A DNA stretch of 64,000 nucleotides from Alphaproteobacteria bacterium. GTDB taxonomy: Bacteria > Pseudomonadota > Alphaproteobacteria > UBA9655. The stretch lies in NCBI GenBank assembly GCA_019752515.1, contig JAIEMB010000016.1, positions 37,424 through 101,423 of the forward strand, given 5' to 3'. Each line of letters opens with the position of its first letter. Within the stretch, counting starts at the first letter, position 1. This document shows, in pieces, positions 36,662 through 45,586 of this stretch. The translations under genes were made by a program, and so were the position numbers. Under the pieces are notes generated by a model that ran no database searches, had not been told where the DNA came from, and saw nothing but the letters and a program-made list of their open reading frames with translations.

Positions 36662-39600
36662 TCATCTCTCTAATTTAGGGGGCGCTAGATTAGGTCGTTC
36701 TGTGGAAAAAGGTACGCGTGGCGGGGATGCCTTTAAAATGTCTAGAACTTCTTTAATTCCACGGTCTAGTTGAGGATCAACCCCTTTTTCATAGTCTTGG
36801 GGTGTGATTTCGACTTCTATATCAGGATCAACACCATAGTTTTCTACAGCCCACCCAACATCATGAAACCAAAAAGAAAACTCCGGCTGGGTTGTTGCTC
36901 CTCCATCGATGAGATTATAACGAAGCCACATTCCTACTACGCCTCCCCATGTTCGTTTTCCAATGAGAGGTCCTAATTTTAACGTTTTAAAGCTATGGGA
37001 AAAAATATCCCCATCTGAACCCGCATATTCGTTAATAAGAGCTACCATAGGTCCCATAGGAGACTCAAGTGGATAAGGCATTGATCCATACCAACGGGTT
37101 TGATCGTAACCTAATCGTTTGCGACTAAGCTTTTCTAAGAGAAGAGAAGATACGTTCCCTCCCCCATTGAAACGAATGTCAACAATCAAACCATCTCTGT
37201 CCAATTCAACTAAAAATCCTCGATGAAACTCAGCAAATCCAGGGGCTTTCATATCGGGAATATGGATATACCCAATACGACCTTTAGATTTCTCATGAAC
37301 ATAGGCTCTGTTTTGTTCTACCCAATCTCGATAACGAGCAGGAGTTTGTGAGGAAAGCGCCCTCACAGCAATGAATTTCGCTTTTTTATCTTCTCCTTTT
37401 ACAAGAAGAGAAACTATATTACGAGCTTGATTGACGAGTTTATGTTGAGGCGTTATTCTCTCATCTAGAAGCTCTCCATTTACGGCAAGCACATATCCAC
37501 GCTCTGAAATCCCAAGTCCTGGGGAAGTAAGGGGTGACGTTTGTAAAGGTGTCCAGGGGTCTCCTTTTGCTATATTAGAGATTTTATACCCTTTCTGCAC
37601 CTTATCATAAACAAAATCAGCTCCCAAATCACCGAGGGGATATGAGGGAGGGAGACGGAAATCGCCTCCAAAAACATAAGCATGAGACGTGCCAAGTTCT
37701 CCATGCATTTCAGCAATAAGGTCCGTAAGTTCCCCTCTTGTGGCAATCCGATTAACAAGAGGGCGATATCGCTTATAAATACTATCCCAATCGACATTGG
37801 ACATATCTTCTGTCCAAAAAAAGTCTTTCTGCAGACGCCAAACCTCATCAAAAATTTGAGTCCACTCCTTAAAGGGATCAATAGAGATCTTGACGCGATT
37901 TAGATCAATCCATCCCCCTTTTCGATAAGACGGGTCGTTGTCTTGTGGCTTCTCCCCAGCCTTAATGACCCGCAGTCGTTTCCCTCCATAGTAACATAAC
38001 CAATTGTGGTTTCCTGAAAGTGCAAAGGATGCCACCTTTGAGACCAAAGTTTCTTCTTTTTGTGTTGTAAAGTCATAACATTCTAAACTCCCACGCGTTG
38101 AAAAATCCTCCTCTTCTCCAAGTGCGGATTGAGAATGACGTAGAAGATAGATGGCTTTTCCAGGTATGCCCTGTATGCTCCCATAATCTCCTTCGGAAAC
38201 GGGAAATTCAAGGATGCGGTCCTCAATGCCTTTGAGATCAATTTTTATGCCTTTGACGCCTTCCAATTTCTTGCTTTTTTTAGGTTCTTCATCCACCTTC
38301 TTTACGTGAGGAATAAAGGGAGAGGTTAAGGTATCATCGAGAAGAATTAGGCAGGGCTTTTCTGCTCTCGGAAACCCCATTTCGAATTGGAGACTATCCA
38401 TATAAGGCGTGTAGGTACGTTTTGACAAAAAGTAGATATATTTTCCTTCTGGATCAAAAGTTGGACGAGAATCCTCAAGGATGGGTCGGGTTATAACATG
38501 GGTATCAAAATTTTTAACATCACAAAGTTTAAGAGCTCTTAATCGAGTGTTTAGAGGAAAATCATATACGATCCATTTGCCATCAGGTGACCATTCAGGT
38601 CGCCCTATATCTCCGAAAGAGCTTTTATCGACGATATGAGATTTTTGAGTCTTTAAATTGATATGAAAAAGTTCACAGCGCTGATTTACTAGGACAACAT
38701 CATCATTGGTAGGAGAGGCATTTATACATAAAACACGACCCAGGTTCATCTTTTTCAACATAGTGGGTTTTTTTAGGGGATTGGTATGATGAATTTCAAG
38801 ACGGTCTTCCTCTTCTCCTTGGCGGACAATTAATAAACGTTCATTATCGTTAAGCCAGCTTACGGCTTTATAACGAATACCATCTTTTTCCCCATATTGC
38901 TGTACACCATCTTCCCAATTTGCAAAAGAAAAGGGACGGCCGCGGCTTGTAATGGCAAGGTGGGTTCCTGTTTTATCAAGATCATAGGTAGAAAGATAAG
39001 ATGTGGCCTCTGAAAATTTTCGAGCCCGCTGAGAAAAAGATGAAATAAAATTTATGTTTATCTTTTGAGAAGAGTTATCTTTTAAAGAATATTTAAAGAG
39101 GCTACCTCCTGCGACATAAATGAATATATTATCCTTATAAGCTAAACCCCGAACAAAAAAATCTTCATGTGATGTATGCCGTTTAAGGTCTGAGCCCTCT
39201 AGGGTGCAGGAGTAAATATTTCCATGCCCTTCGTGGTCGTTGATAAAATAAATACGTTGGTTAACCCAAGTTGGCCTTAAAGCATTGCCTTTTATCTCAA
39301 TAAGTTTATTGTAATTACCGTCTCCCGCTCGATCAATCCACAGTTCACCTGCAGTTCCGCCACGGTAACGCTTCCAAGAAACATATCCATGACCATGACG
39401 TTGAATAACAGATCCTTGCCCCTGCGGATCATAAGAAATAAAGTTTGCTGGACCGCAAGGAACTTTCTCAATGCTCCCCGTTTTAATATTAGCTTTGAAA
39501 AGAGAGCGAAGTCGGAAGGGATGATTTTTTGCTGATGTAAATATAACTTCGTTTGACGAAGTCCATCCGACCACTGCCGATCCTTCTGATATGTAAGTGA

Positions 39601-39844
39601 GGCGGCTTGGTTCGCCACCTTCTGAAGGCATGAGATAAACTTCAGGGTGACCTTCGTAAGTACCTGTAAATGCGATCCATTTCCCATCTAATGAGAAGGA
39701 AGGGTCATTGGCTTCAGCAAGACCAGAAGTGATACGCTCAGCCTTTCCTCCAAAAAGAGAAACAGACCATAAATCATCATCAGCCACAAACACAAGTCTA
39801 TCGTTCCCTAAGGTCGGATTACGATAATACCCTTCTTTTTCCAT
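36662..39844 (-). CDS. tricorn-type S41 serine protease
   Basis: A 1060-residue protein of the tricorn protease family, which cleaves oligopeptides downstream of larger proteases. The N-terminal 550 residues are two beta-propellers (repeats of the type DPSFSLDGKWIAFTG and RPEWSPDGKWIVYDFP). After them come the mixed C1 domain with GTSHAYVFGG (Ser720-His721), a PDZ domain (about 745-830) and the C2 catalytic domain with NEYAGSDGDIFSH, where Ser943 is the expected nucleophile. The GKRTWGGVVG and GVDPDIEVEITPQDYEKGVDPQLDRGI segments are typical. No signal peptide is visible, so it is probably cytoplasmic. It is complete and convergent with the nuclease gene, with 4 bases between them. Confidence 0.92.
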   Translation of the reverse strand: MEKEGYYRNPTLGNDRLVFVADDDLWSVSLFGGKAERITSGLAEANDPSFSLDGKWIAFTGTYEGHPEVYLMPSEGGEPSRLTYISEGSAVVGWTSSNEVIFTSAKNHPFRLRSLFKANIKTGSIEKVPCGPANFISYDPQGQGSVIQRHGHGYVSWKRYRGGTAGELWIDRAGDGNYNKLIEIKGNALRPTWVNQRIYFINDHEGHGNIYSCTLEGSDLKRHTSHEDFFVRGLAYKDNIFIYVAGGSLFKYSLKDNSSQKININFISSFSQRARKFSEATSYLSTYDLDKTGTHLAITSRGRPFSFANWEDGVQQYGEKDGIRYKAVSWLNDNERLLIVRQGEEEDRLEIHHTNPLKKPTMLKKMNLGRVLCINASPTNDDVVLVNQRCELFHINLKTQKSHIVDKSSFGDIGRPEWSPDGKWIVYDFPLNTRLRALKLCDVKNFDTHVITRPILEDSRPTFDPEGKYIYFLSKRTYTPYMDSLQFEMGFPRAEKPCLILLDDTLTSPFIPHVKKVDEEPKKSKKLEGVKGIKIDLKGIEDRILEFPVSEGDYGSIQGIPGKAIYLLRHSQSALGEEEDFSTRGSLECYDFTTQKEETLVSKVASFALSGNHNWLCYYGGKRLRVIKAGEKPQDNDPSYRKGGWIDLNRVKISIDPFKEWTQIFDEVWRLQKDFFWTEDMSNVDWDSIYKRYRPLVNRIATRGELTDLIAEMHGELGTSHAYVFGGDFRLPPSYPLGDLGADFVYDKVQKGYKISNIAKGDPWTPLQTSPLTSPGLGISERGYVLAVNGELLDERITPQHKLVNQARNIVSLLVKGEDKKAKFIAVRALSSQTPARYRDWVEQNRAYVHEKSKGRIGYIHIPDMKAPGFAEFHRGFLVELDRDGLIVDIRFNGGGNVSSLLLEKLSRKRLGYDQTRWYGSMPYPLESPMGPMVALINEYAGSDGDIFSHSFKTLKLGPLIGKRTWGGVVGMWLRYNLIDGGATTQPEFSFWFHDVGWAVENYGVDPDIEVEITPQDYEKGVDPQLDRGIKEVLDILKASPPRVPFSTERPNLAPPKLER

Positions 39845-40188
39845 TCCATCCTCTTTTTCTAAACAAAGAATATATTACCGGATTTTTAGGAAAAAGAAAG
39901 GTAAAGGGTTCCTTTTTCCTAAACTTACATTGGCTGAAACAACTTTATTTTGTTTACATTTAATAATAATTATAAAAGTACTACCAACAAAATTTAAGAT
40001 GTGGCAAAATGGAATAATATAATTCTTAAAAAATATGTTTTAAAAGACGGTAAGCTACAAACGAAATGAGAAAAACACAACTTCCCTCAAAATGATTTAT
40101 CACCATATCAGTAAAGAGTGGTGAGCAAGTTGAGTTTGTTCCTAATTGCCATGAGAAAAAGGAAATTAAATTGGAAGATAATATTATT
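39845..40188. other. intergenic region with hairpin before tricorn gene
   Basis: 344 bases between the divergent tricorn and CBU_0592-like genes. A perfect 11-bp inverted repeat, TTAGGAAAAAG (39886-39896) / CTTTTTCCTAA (39912-39922), lies about 40 bases upstream of the tricorn ATG. No T-run follows on either strand, so it looks more like a leader structure or operator than a terminator. No coding frame is visible. Confidence 0.4.
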
Positions 40189-40482
40189 ATGGAAAACATT
40201 AATGAATTACTTCAATGGCTACCAGACTTTATAGGTTGTCTTGGAGCAATTGTTGTTTTGGTAGCTTATGTAATGCTGCAGTCAGGACGGATAAAATCAG
40301 AACAGTTGGCATATTCATTTTTGAACGTATTGGGAGCAGTCATGATTTTATATTCTCTTACCTATGCGTGGAATCTTGCCGCTGTAGGTATGGAGTTGGC
40401 ATGGCTTGGTATTAGTGTTTTTGGTATTTTGAAGTGTCTTTTTTCACAGCGGGCTAAGGTTCATAAAATTAAAATATCTTAA
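40189..40482 (+). CDS. small CBU_0592-like membrane protein
   Basis: A 97-residue protein with three hydrophobic helices (about residues 11-31, 42-60, 64-84) and a basic C-terminus. The pattern IGCLGAIVVLVAYVMLQSGRI...AYSFLNVLGAVMILYSL...WNLAAVGMELAWLGISVFGI fits the CBU_0592 family of small membrane proteins common in proteobacteria. Their function is unknown. ATG 40189 is chosen over TTG 40171. It stands alone on this strand. Confidence 0.7.
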   Translation: MENINELLQWLPDFIGCLGAIVVLVAYVMLQSGRIKSEQLAYSFLNVLGAVMILYSLTYAWNLAAVGMELAWLGISVFGILKCLFSQRAKVHKIKIS

Positions 40483-40593
40483 CTTCAGACGAAAATTACT
40501 AAAACCCAACACCTAAGATATGCTTTATTTTCATTGAAACGAAAAATTAACGAATGCCCTCTAACATGAAAAACAAAATGCGAGGGGGAATTC

Positions 40594-40851
40594 GTGAAAA
40601 TTTATCTTCTTATCTTTCTGCCACTTTGTATGTTTCTTTCTCATGTTAAGGCTGATGGGGTCATTTACATTCATTTTCCCAATTCTCATGCAAGCATGGA
40701 AGTTAAAGTTAAAAAGAACATTCTTGCTGAACTCCCTCTTTCCATTTCCTCCTGTGGAAAAAACTACACCGTCAAAGTTCAGCATGATGCAATTTCTCAT
40801 ATAAATATTGAGCAGGACTGCTCACTCACAGTTTCTCATTATACCTTATAG
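40594..40851 (+). CDS. small exported protein, function unknown
   Basis: An 85-residue protein with a signal peptide (IYLLIFLPLCMFLSHVKA|DG) and a mature part of about 65 residues containing two Cys and alternating hydrophobic strands. The GTG start has a strong GAGGGGG ribosome binding site 6 bases upstream. The next gene begins 8 bases after the stop with its own GGAGAG site, so the two form an operon. No family recognised. Confidence 0.6.
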   Translation: MKIYLLIFLPLCMFLSHVKADGVIYIHFPNSHASMEVKVKKNILAELPLSISSCGKNYTVKVQHDAISHINIEQDCSLTVSHYTL

Positions 40852-40858
40852 GAGAGAG

Positions 40859-41302
40859 ATGAAAAAAATACTCCTCTCATCGTGGTCTTTAGGTGTTCTT
40901 CTCTCTGCACCTCTCATGGCAGAGACTTTGGCTGAAATAAGAGTCAATATTAATAGAAAAAATTGCCCTGAAATCCAAAAAATACATACTTGGATCAAAA
41001 CGGGTAAACTAAATGTATTTGAAATAGGACCAGGCTGTGAAGATCTAAAATTCTATGTTGATTCTGCTTCTACAAGCAAGGAAGAGCTTCAGCTAAAAGG
41101 ATTACCTAGTAAAATGGTTTGGGTCGATTTTGTTGTCAATCAGCAAGATTGTCCCTCCACTCATAAACTTCATTTAGGCGTAAATCCAATAACTTTGACT
41201 AATGTGTATGCGGGTCCAGGGTGTGATGACTTTGCGTTTTATGCAGAGTCAAACGACCAAGAAAAACTTCAAAAGCACCCTTCGGATAGCAAAGCCCCAT
41301 AA
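40859..41302 (+). CDS. small exported protein with internal duplication
   Basis: A 147-residue protein from ATG 40859 (GGAGAG ribosome binding site), with a signal peptide ending PLMA|ET. The mature part contains two related segments of about 45 residues: VNINRKNCPEI...IGPGCEDLKFYVDS and FVVNQQDCPST...AGPGCDDFAFYAES. Each has a DC/NC-P cysteine and a GPGCxDxxFY motif, suggesting one disulfide per repeat and an internal duplication. Periplasmic or secreted. It follows the preceding small exported gene in an operon. Not recognised. Confidence 0.6.
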   Translation: MKKILLSSWSLGVLLSAPLMAETLAEIRVNINRKNCPEIQKIHTWIKTGKLNVFEIGPGCEDLKFYVDSASTSKEELQLKGLPSKMVWVDFVVNQQDCPSTHKLHLGVNPITLTNVYAGPGCDDFAFYAESNDQEKLQKHPSDSKAP

Positions 41303-41408
41303 TATCTTTTATTTTAGCTGATAGATTTGAAAGGTCAAAAAATATAATTGTCCATTTTGATAAAAATAATTAAAAAGAAAGAAGTTAAAAAAAGAAAAAG
41401 GAATATTT

Positions 41409-42911
41409 ATGTCTCTTCATCAACTCTCAGAAACTTTAACTGAAGAGAACGACACAGAAAATAACGAAGCAGCAAGTGAAGAAATTGAAGCTTGGTGTCA
41501 AAAATACGTTGGGCAATTTCTTGAGAGTGAAGAAGCTAAAAAACTCACGCCTTACGAAAAAGAAGAATGCCCAAGCATTATTCATTCATTTAGTCAACTT
41601 TTCTATCTAAATGACAAGGAAATGCCAGGAGAATGGACTGCTTCAAATCTAAGAGACATCTGCGTTCATTTCGTCCCCGAAAATGTGCCAGGATCGGATG
41701 AGTTTTTTCAAGCGATCGTTCCTATTCTCACGACTTTTTTAGAATGGGTCACTCATCAAAAAATATGGAGGAATACCCAATCCTTAAAAGAGGTCCTTCA
41801 AACGTCGAAAAAAGAAATGCTTAAAAATGCATCGACTAAGGAGAACTGGAGCAATTTTAAGTGTTTTCTTATGGCAGCTAAAGAACTTGGAGTTGATTTG
41901 GCCAATGAAGAAGAGCTCGAAGCGTTTTTAATGGAATACATTGAAGTTGTAAAAGAAGCAGAAACTGGTATCTATGATAAAGATGAAAGGCTCAATCCTA
42001 AACAGGCTGATGAGATCAAAACTATTGCGGATGCTGCAGAAGATTTAGAATATTTAACCCGCGGATTTCCAACGGCAGCTGTTGTTAAAGCACTAATGAA
42101 TCCCAAAGAAATAACTCCCGTTTTATTTGACTTCCTGGAGCATGCACTTGAAAATTGTGACTGCCTTGAAGAGGGATATATGGGCCATATTTATGCCCTT
42201 TTCTTCCTTGCTCAATTCAGAGAGAAGAGAGCTTTTTCTTACGCTATTAAATTTGCAAGTTTTTCCGAAGAAAATGTTGAGAATCTACTTGGTGATGTTA
42301 TAACAGAAAATCTTCATCAAATAATGGGATCTTTTTATGATGGAAATTTAGATGCTCTGAAGAAACTTATAGAATCACCTGATATTTATATTTGGTCTCG
42401 GGGTGCTGGCTTAAGAACTTTACTTGTCTTGATAAAAGCAAAAGTCCTCGAGCGAGATTTTGTGATCGGATACTTCAAGGATCTCTTTCACCATCCCTCT
42501 ATTGAGAACGATAATCTTCTAATGGCGCAGTTAATTCATGCGGCCTATGACTTATATCCCCTTGAGTTAATTAATGAAATCAAAGCTGCTTATGAAAAGG
42601 GTCAAGTTGACTTAGAATTTATTGAATGGAATGAGGTTGAAAGAGTGTTGGCTCAAGATAAGGAAAAAGCTCTAAAGAAAAATCTTTATGATAATCGTGA
42701 ATATAATCTTATCGAAAATGTGCCTGATATTCTCTTCGATTGGACTTGCTTTCAAACAGAAGAGGATGAAGATCAAGAAGATTTCGAAATAGATGAATTT
42801 CTTTATCATTCTGACATGTCTTATAAGCGCGAAGAATCTAAACTGGGACGAAATGAGCTCTGCCTCTGTGGAAGTGGAAAAAAATTCAAAAAATGTTGTT
42901 TGGAAAAGTAA
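41409..42911 (+). CDS. DUF1186 protein with C-terminal SEC-C zinc motif
   Basis: A 500-residue acidic cytoplasmic protein. Residues about 220-420 form helical repeats matching DUF1186 (FPTAAVVKALMNPKEITPVLFDFLEHAL; YALFFLAQFREKRAFSYAIKF; GDVITENLHQIM). The last 20 residues are a SEC-C motif, RNELCLCGSGKKFKKCC, which binds zinc and in SecA contacts SecB and ribosomes. The N-terminal 200 residues resemble YecA/UPF0149-type helical regions only loosely. A weak 6-bp hairpin (42975-42991) followed by T residues lies downstream. Function unknown; the zinc motif suggests a chaperone or ribosome link. Confidence 0.8.
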   Translation: MSLHQLSETLTEENDTENNEAASEEIEAWCQKYVGQFLESEEAKKLTPYEKEECPSIIHSFSQLFYLNDKEMPGEWTASNLRDICVHFVPENVPGSDEFFQAIVPILTTFLEWVTHQKIWRNTQSLKEVLQTSKKEMLKNASTKENWSNFKCFLMAAKELGVDLANEEELEAFLMEYIEVVKEAETGIYDKDERLNPKQADEIKTIADAAEDLEYLTRGFPTAAVVKALMNPKEITPVLFDFLEHALENCDCLEEGYMGHIYALFFLAQFREKRAFSYAIKFASFSEENVENLLGDVITENLHQIMGSFYDGNLDALKKLIESPDIYIWSRGAGLRTLLVLIKAKVLERDFVIGYFKDLFHHPSIENDNLLMAQLIHAAYDLYPLELINEIKAAYEKGQVDLEFIEWNEVERVLAQDKEKALKKNLYDNREYNLIENVPDILFDWTCFQTEEDEDQEDFEIDEFLYHSDMSYKREESKLGRNELCLCGSGKKFKKCCLEK

Positions 42912-43063
42912 TATGAACCTCCATATCGACATTATCTGAGAGAGAGTGGTCTCGTTAGGGGAGAAATTCTATGACAACCATATTATGGTTGATGGTGTTT
43001 TAATATTTAGTATACTTATTCAGGTCTTACAAAAATAGGGTATTAAAAAGGGAGTTAAAAATA

Positions 43064-43621
43064 ATGAAAAAATTATCTTACAGCAATTTAAAATCGATTT
43101 ATTTCCCAACTATTTTGACAATATCTTTAGTCTTTCCTGTTGTTTTATTATCCTTAAGCGCAAAAGGAGTGGGGAAAAATGGTGTAGCGGCAATTATTGT
43201 AAATTGCACAAAAACAGAAGTAACCGGCTATAAAAGCAATAATCTTATAAACGAGACATTTACTCTCAAACCTTCTCAAAATACCGTGATAGGCTCTGTG
43301 GATGGTGATGATATAAATATGTTTTCTTATAATGCACACATCACATGTGATAGTTCAAAAACTTCGATCATGGCACAAGGAACTTCAAAGCCAATAGTTC
43401 ATAATGATTCAAATTCTAAAGTAAACGTCTCTTATACGTCACAAACTTGTCCTTCATATGAGGGATCTAATCCTTATACTCTTTACATAGATGTATTTTC
43501 AGATTCTAGTTTTCAAAATTGTCCGAAAGATTTAGGATGCAATACTGTTAATAATCTAATGAGAAACTCTCCTGATCTTACTGGGGTAAAAAGGAGCTCA
43601 GCTCTATATAAGAAAAAATAA
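43064..43621 (+). CDS. exported hypothetical protein
   Basis: A 185-residue protein with a basic N-terminus, a long hydrophobic core (residues about 14-33) and probable export. The mature part is Ser/Thr/Asn-rich with six Cys, likely paired in disulfides (VNCTKTE, ITCDSS, QTCPSYEG, QNCPKDLGCNT). It starts after a GGGAG ribosome binding site. No family recognised. It precedes the kdp operon with 150 bases between them and is probably independent of it. Confidence 0.55.
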   Translation: MKKLSYSNLKSIYFPTILTISLVFPVVLLSLSAKGVGKNGVAAIIVNCTKTEVTGYKSNNLINETFTLKPSQNTVIGSVDGDDINMFSYNAHITCDSSKTSIMAQGTSKPIVHNDSNSKVNVSYTSQTCPSYEGSNPYTLYIDVFSDSSFQNCPKDLGCNTVNNLMRNSPDLTGVKRSSALYKKK

Positions 43622-43771
43622 AGATACTTTACTTTTTCAAAAAGGCTAGAATTCAAGCTTAATACCGTCTTTACACAGAACATGGCGTTTTTACTCAATA
43701 GCCATTTGATCAATAAGCTTTGGCCTTTCTGTCGTAAATCTGTCATACTTAAAGAGCGGGGGGCTTAAGGT

Positions 43772-43861
43772 ATGGAGCTTGAATACAATATTGGGTTTGT
43801 TATTGCTATTTTTCTTTTAGGATATCTGGTATTTTACCTGATAGACATCTCCGCTTCTTAA
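43772..43861 (+). CDS. kdpF: KdpF small membrane subunit of potassium ATPase
   Basis: A 29-codon frame, ATG to TAA: a short N-terminus, one hydrophobic helix containing GFVIAIFLLGYLVFYLI, and the end DISAS. It has the size (29 aa in E. coli) and the LLGYLVY-type core of KdpF, and sits 12 bases before kdpA, where kdpF always lies. KdpF stabilises the KdpABC complex. A GGGG/AAGG stretch precedes the start. Confidence 0.85.
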   Translation: MELEYNIGFVIAIFLLGYLVFYLIDISAS

Positions 43862-43873
43862 AATGAAGAAAAA

Positions 43874-45586
43874 ATGACTGTTACAGGCTGGCTCCAAATT
43901 GGACTTCTCTTTCTTCTCCTTGCGGCACTCACGAAGCCAATAGGCTTATACCTTTACAGAGTGTATCAAGAGCCATGTCCCTTCAAATTTTTGCTGCCCT
44001 TTGAGAACAACGTCTATAAAGTTTGTGGCATTACAAAAGAAGCCCAAAATTGGAAAGAATATTTCTTTTCGCTCCTTATCTTCAATTTGGTAGGAATTCT
44101 CATTGTTTTTCTCATTCAAATTTGCCAGCCTTTGCTCCCTCTCAATCCATTGAACTTACCATCCGTCCCTTGGGATCTCGCACTGAATACAGCAGTGAGT
44201 TTTACAACAAACACAAATTGGCAAGCTTATAGTGGGGAAACAACTATGAGCTATTTCACCCAGATGGTGGGTTTAAGTTGGCAGAACTTTGTTTCAGCAA
44301 GCACAGGTATGGCTGCTTTTTTGGCTTTGTCTCGAGGATTGACTCATCAGGAAACGTCTGATGGTGAGAAAGGAGTTGGAAATTTTTGGGTTGATCTTAT
44401 TCGATCTGTTTTATATGTCTTTTTACCAGCCTCACTTATTTTTTCTCTTCTTCTGGTTTCTCAAGGAGTAATTCAGAATTTTCTCCCCCCTCTTGAGTTC
44501 ATAACTCTTGAAGGAGCAAAGCAATCCCTTGCCATGGGTCCGGTGGCCTCTCAAGAAGCTATAAAAATACTAGGAACAAATGGAGGAGGTTTTTTTAGTG
44601 CCAATTCTGCCCATCCTTTTGAAAATCCCACGCCTTTGACGAATTTTCTTCAAATTCTCTCTCTTTTGTTAGTTTCCTCAGGGTTAACCTATACTTATGG
44701 TAAAATTGCAAATAGTCAAAAACAGGGGTGGTCTCTTTTTGTAGTGGTACTCAGTCTTTCTATCCTGAGCGCAAGCTTTATTTATTATTTTGAATCCCAA
44801 CCAAATCCTCTTCTAAATCATCTTCCTGTTAACCAAGAACTTGGAAATTATGAAGGTAAAGAGGTGAGATTTGGTATATCCGGCTCATCTCTCTTTGCAA
44901 ACTCAGCGACCGATACGTCAGGAGGCCCAAGCAACTCTGCCTATGATAGCTATACACCTTTGGGAGGAATGGTTCTTCTTATGAATATGCAGTTGGGAGA
45001 AATTGTATTTGGTGGGGTAGGTGTTGGATTATTTGGCTTGTTGATATTTGTTATTATTAGTGTCTTTATCGCCGGTCTTATGGTAGGACGGACCCCTGAA
45101 TACCTTGGTAAAAAAATTGAAGGTAGAGAAGTTAGACTGGCGATCCTTTATATAGCTCTTTATCCCCTTCTTATTTTGTTAGGAACAGCATGGTCGATTC
45201 TTACACCCTATGGTTTATCTTCACTTTATAATCAAGGGCCTCATGGATTAAGCGAGATTCTTTATGCCTATTCGAGTGCAGCACAAAACAATGGCTCTGC
45301 CTTTGCGGGTCTCAATGCTAATACACTTTGGTATAATTTATCCCTTGCATTTGTAATGTTTACGGGGAGGTTTATGTCAATTTTTTTAGGTTTATCTATA
45401 GCTGGTGCTATGGTGAATAAGAAAATTTTAGTTGCAAGTGCGGGTACTTTTCCTACACAAGGTGGTTTATTTTGCTTTCTCCTTATGGGTGTGATCCTTA
45501 TTGTTGGAGCCCTTACTTTTTTTCCTGTTTTAGCCTTGGGACCTTTCACTGAATATTTGTATCTGCTCAAAGGGAAGGTTTTTTGA
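43874..45586 (+). CDS. kdpA: potassium-transporting ATPase subunit A
   Basis: A 570-residue channel-like subunit of the high-affinity K+ pump, with about ten membrane helices. All four selectivity-filter loops can be seen: TNTNWQAYSG, GTNGGGFF, SGGPSNSAYDSYTP and AQNNGSAFAGL. Length matches the family (557 in E. coli). Its TGA overlaps the kdpB ATG by one base (TGATG), coupling their translation. Confidence 0.98.
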   Translation: MTVTGWLQIGLLFLLLAALTKPIGLYLYRVYQEPCPFKFLLPFENNVYKVCGITKEAQNWKEYFFSLLIFNLVGILIVFLIQICQPLLPLNPLNLPSVPWDLALNTAVSFTTNTNWQAYSGETTMSYFTQMVGLSWQNFVSASTGMAAFLALSRGLTHQETSDGEKGVGNFWVDLIRSVLYVFLPASLIFSLLLVSQGVIQNFLPPLEFITLEGAKQSLAMGPVASQEAIKILGTNGGGFFSANSAHPFENPTPLTNFLQILSLLLVSSGLTYTYGKIANSQKQGWSLFVVVLSLSILSASFIYYFESQPNPLLNHLPVNQELGNYEGKEVRFGISGSSLFANSATDTSGGPSNSAYDSYTPLGGMVLLMNMQLGEIVFGGVGVGLFGLLIFVIISVFIAGLMVGRTPEYLGKKIEGREVRLAILYIALYPLLILLGTAWSILTPYGLSSLYNQGPHGLSEILYAYSSAAQNNGSAFAGLNANTLWYNLSLAFVMFTGRFMSIFLGLSIAGAMVNKKILVASAGTFPTQGGLFCFLLMGVILIVGALTFFPVLALGPFTEYLYLLKGKVF

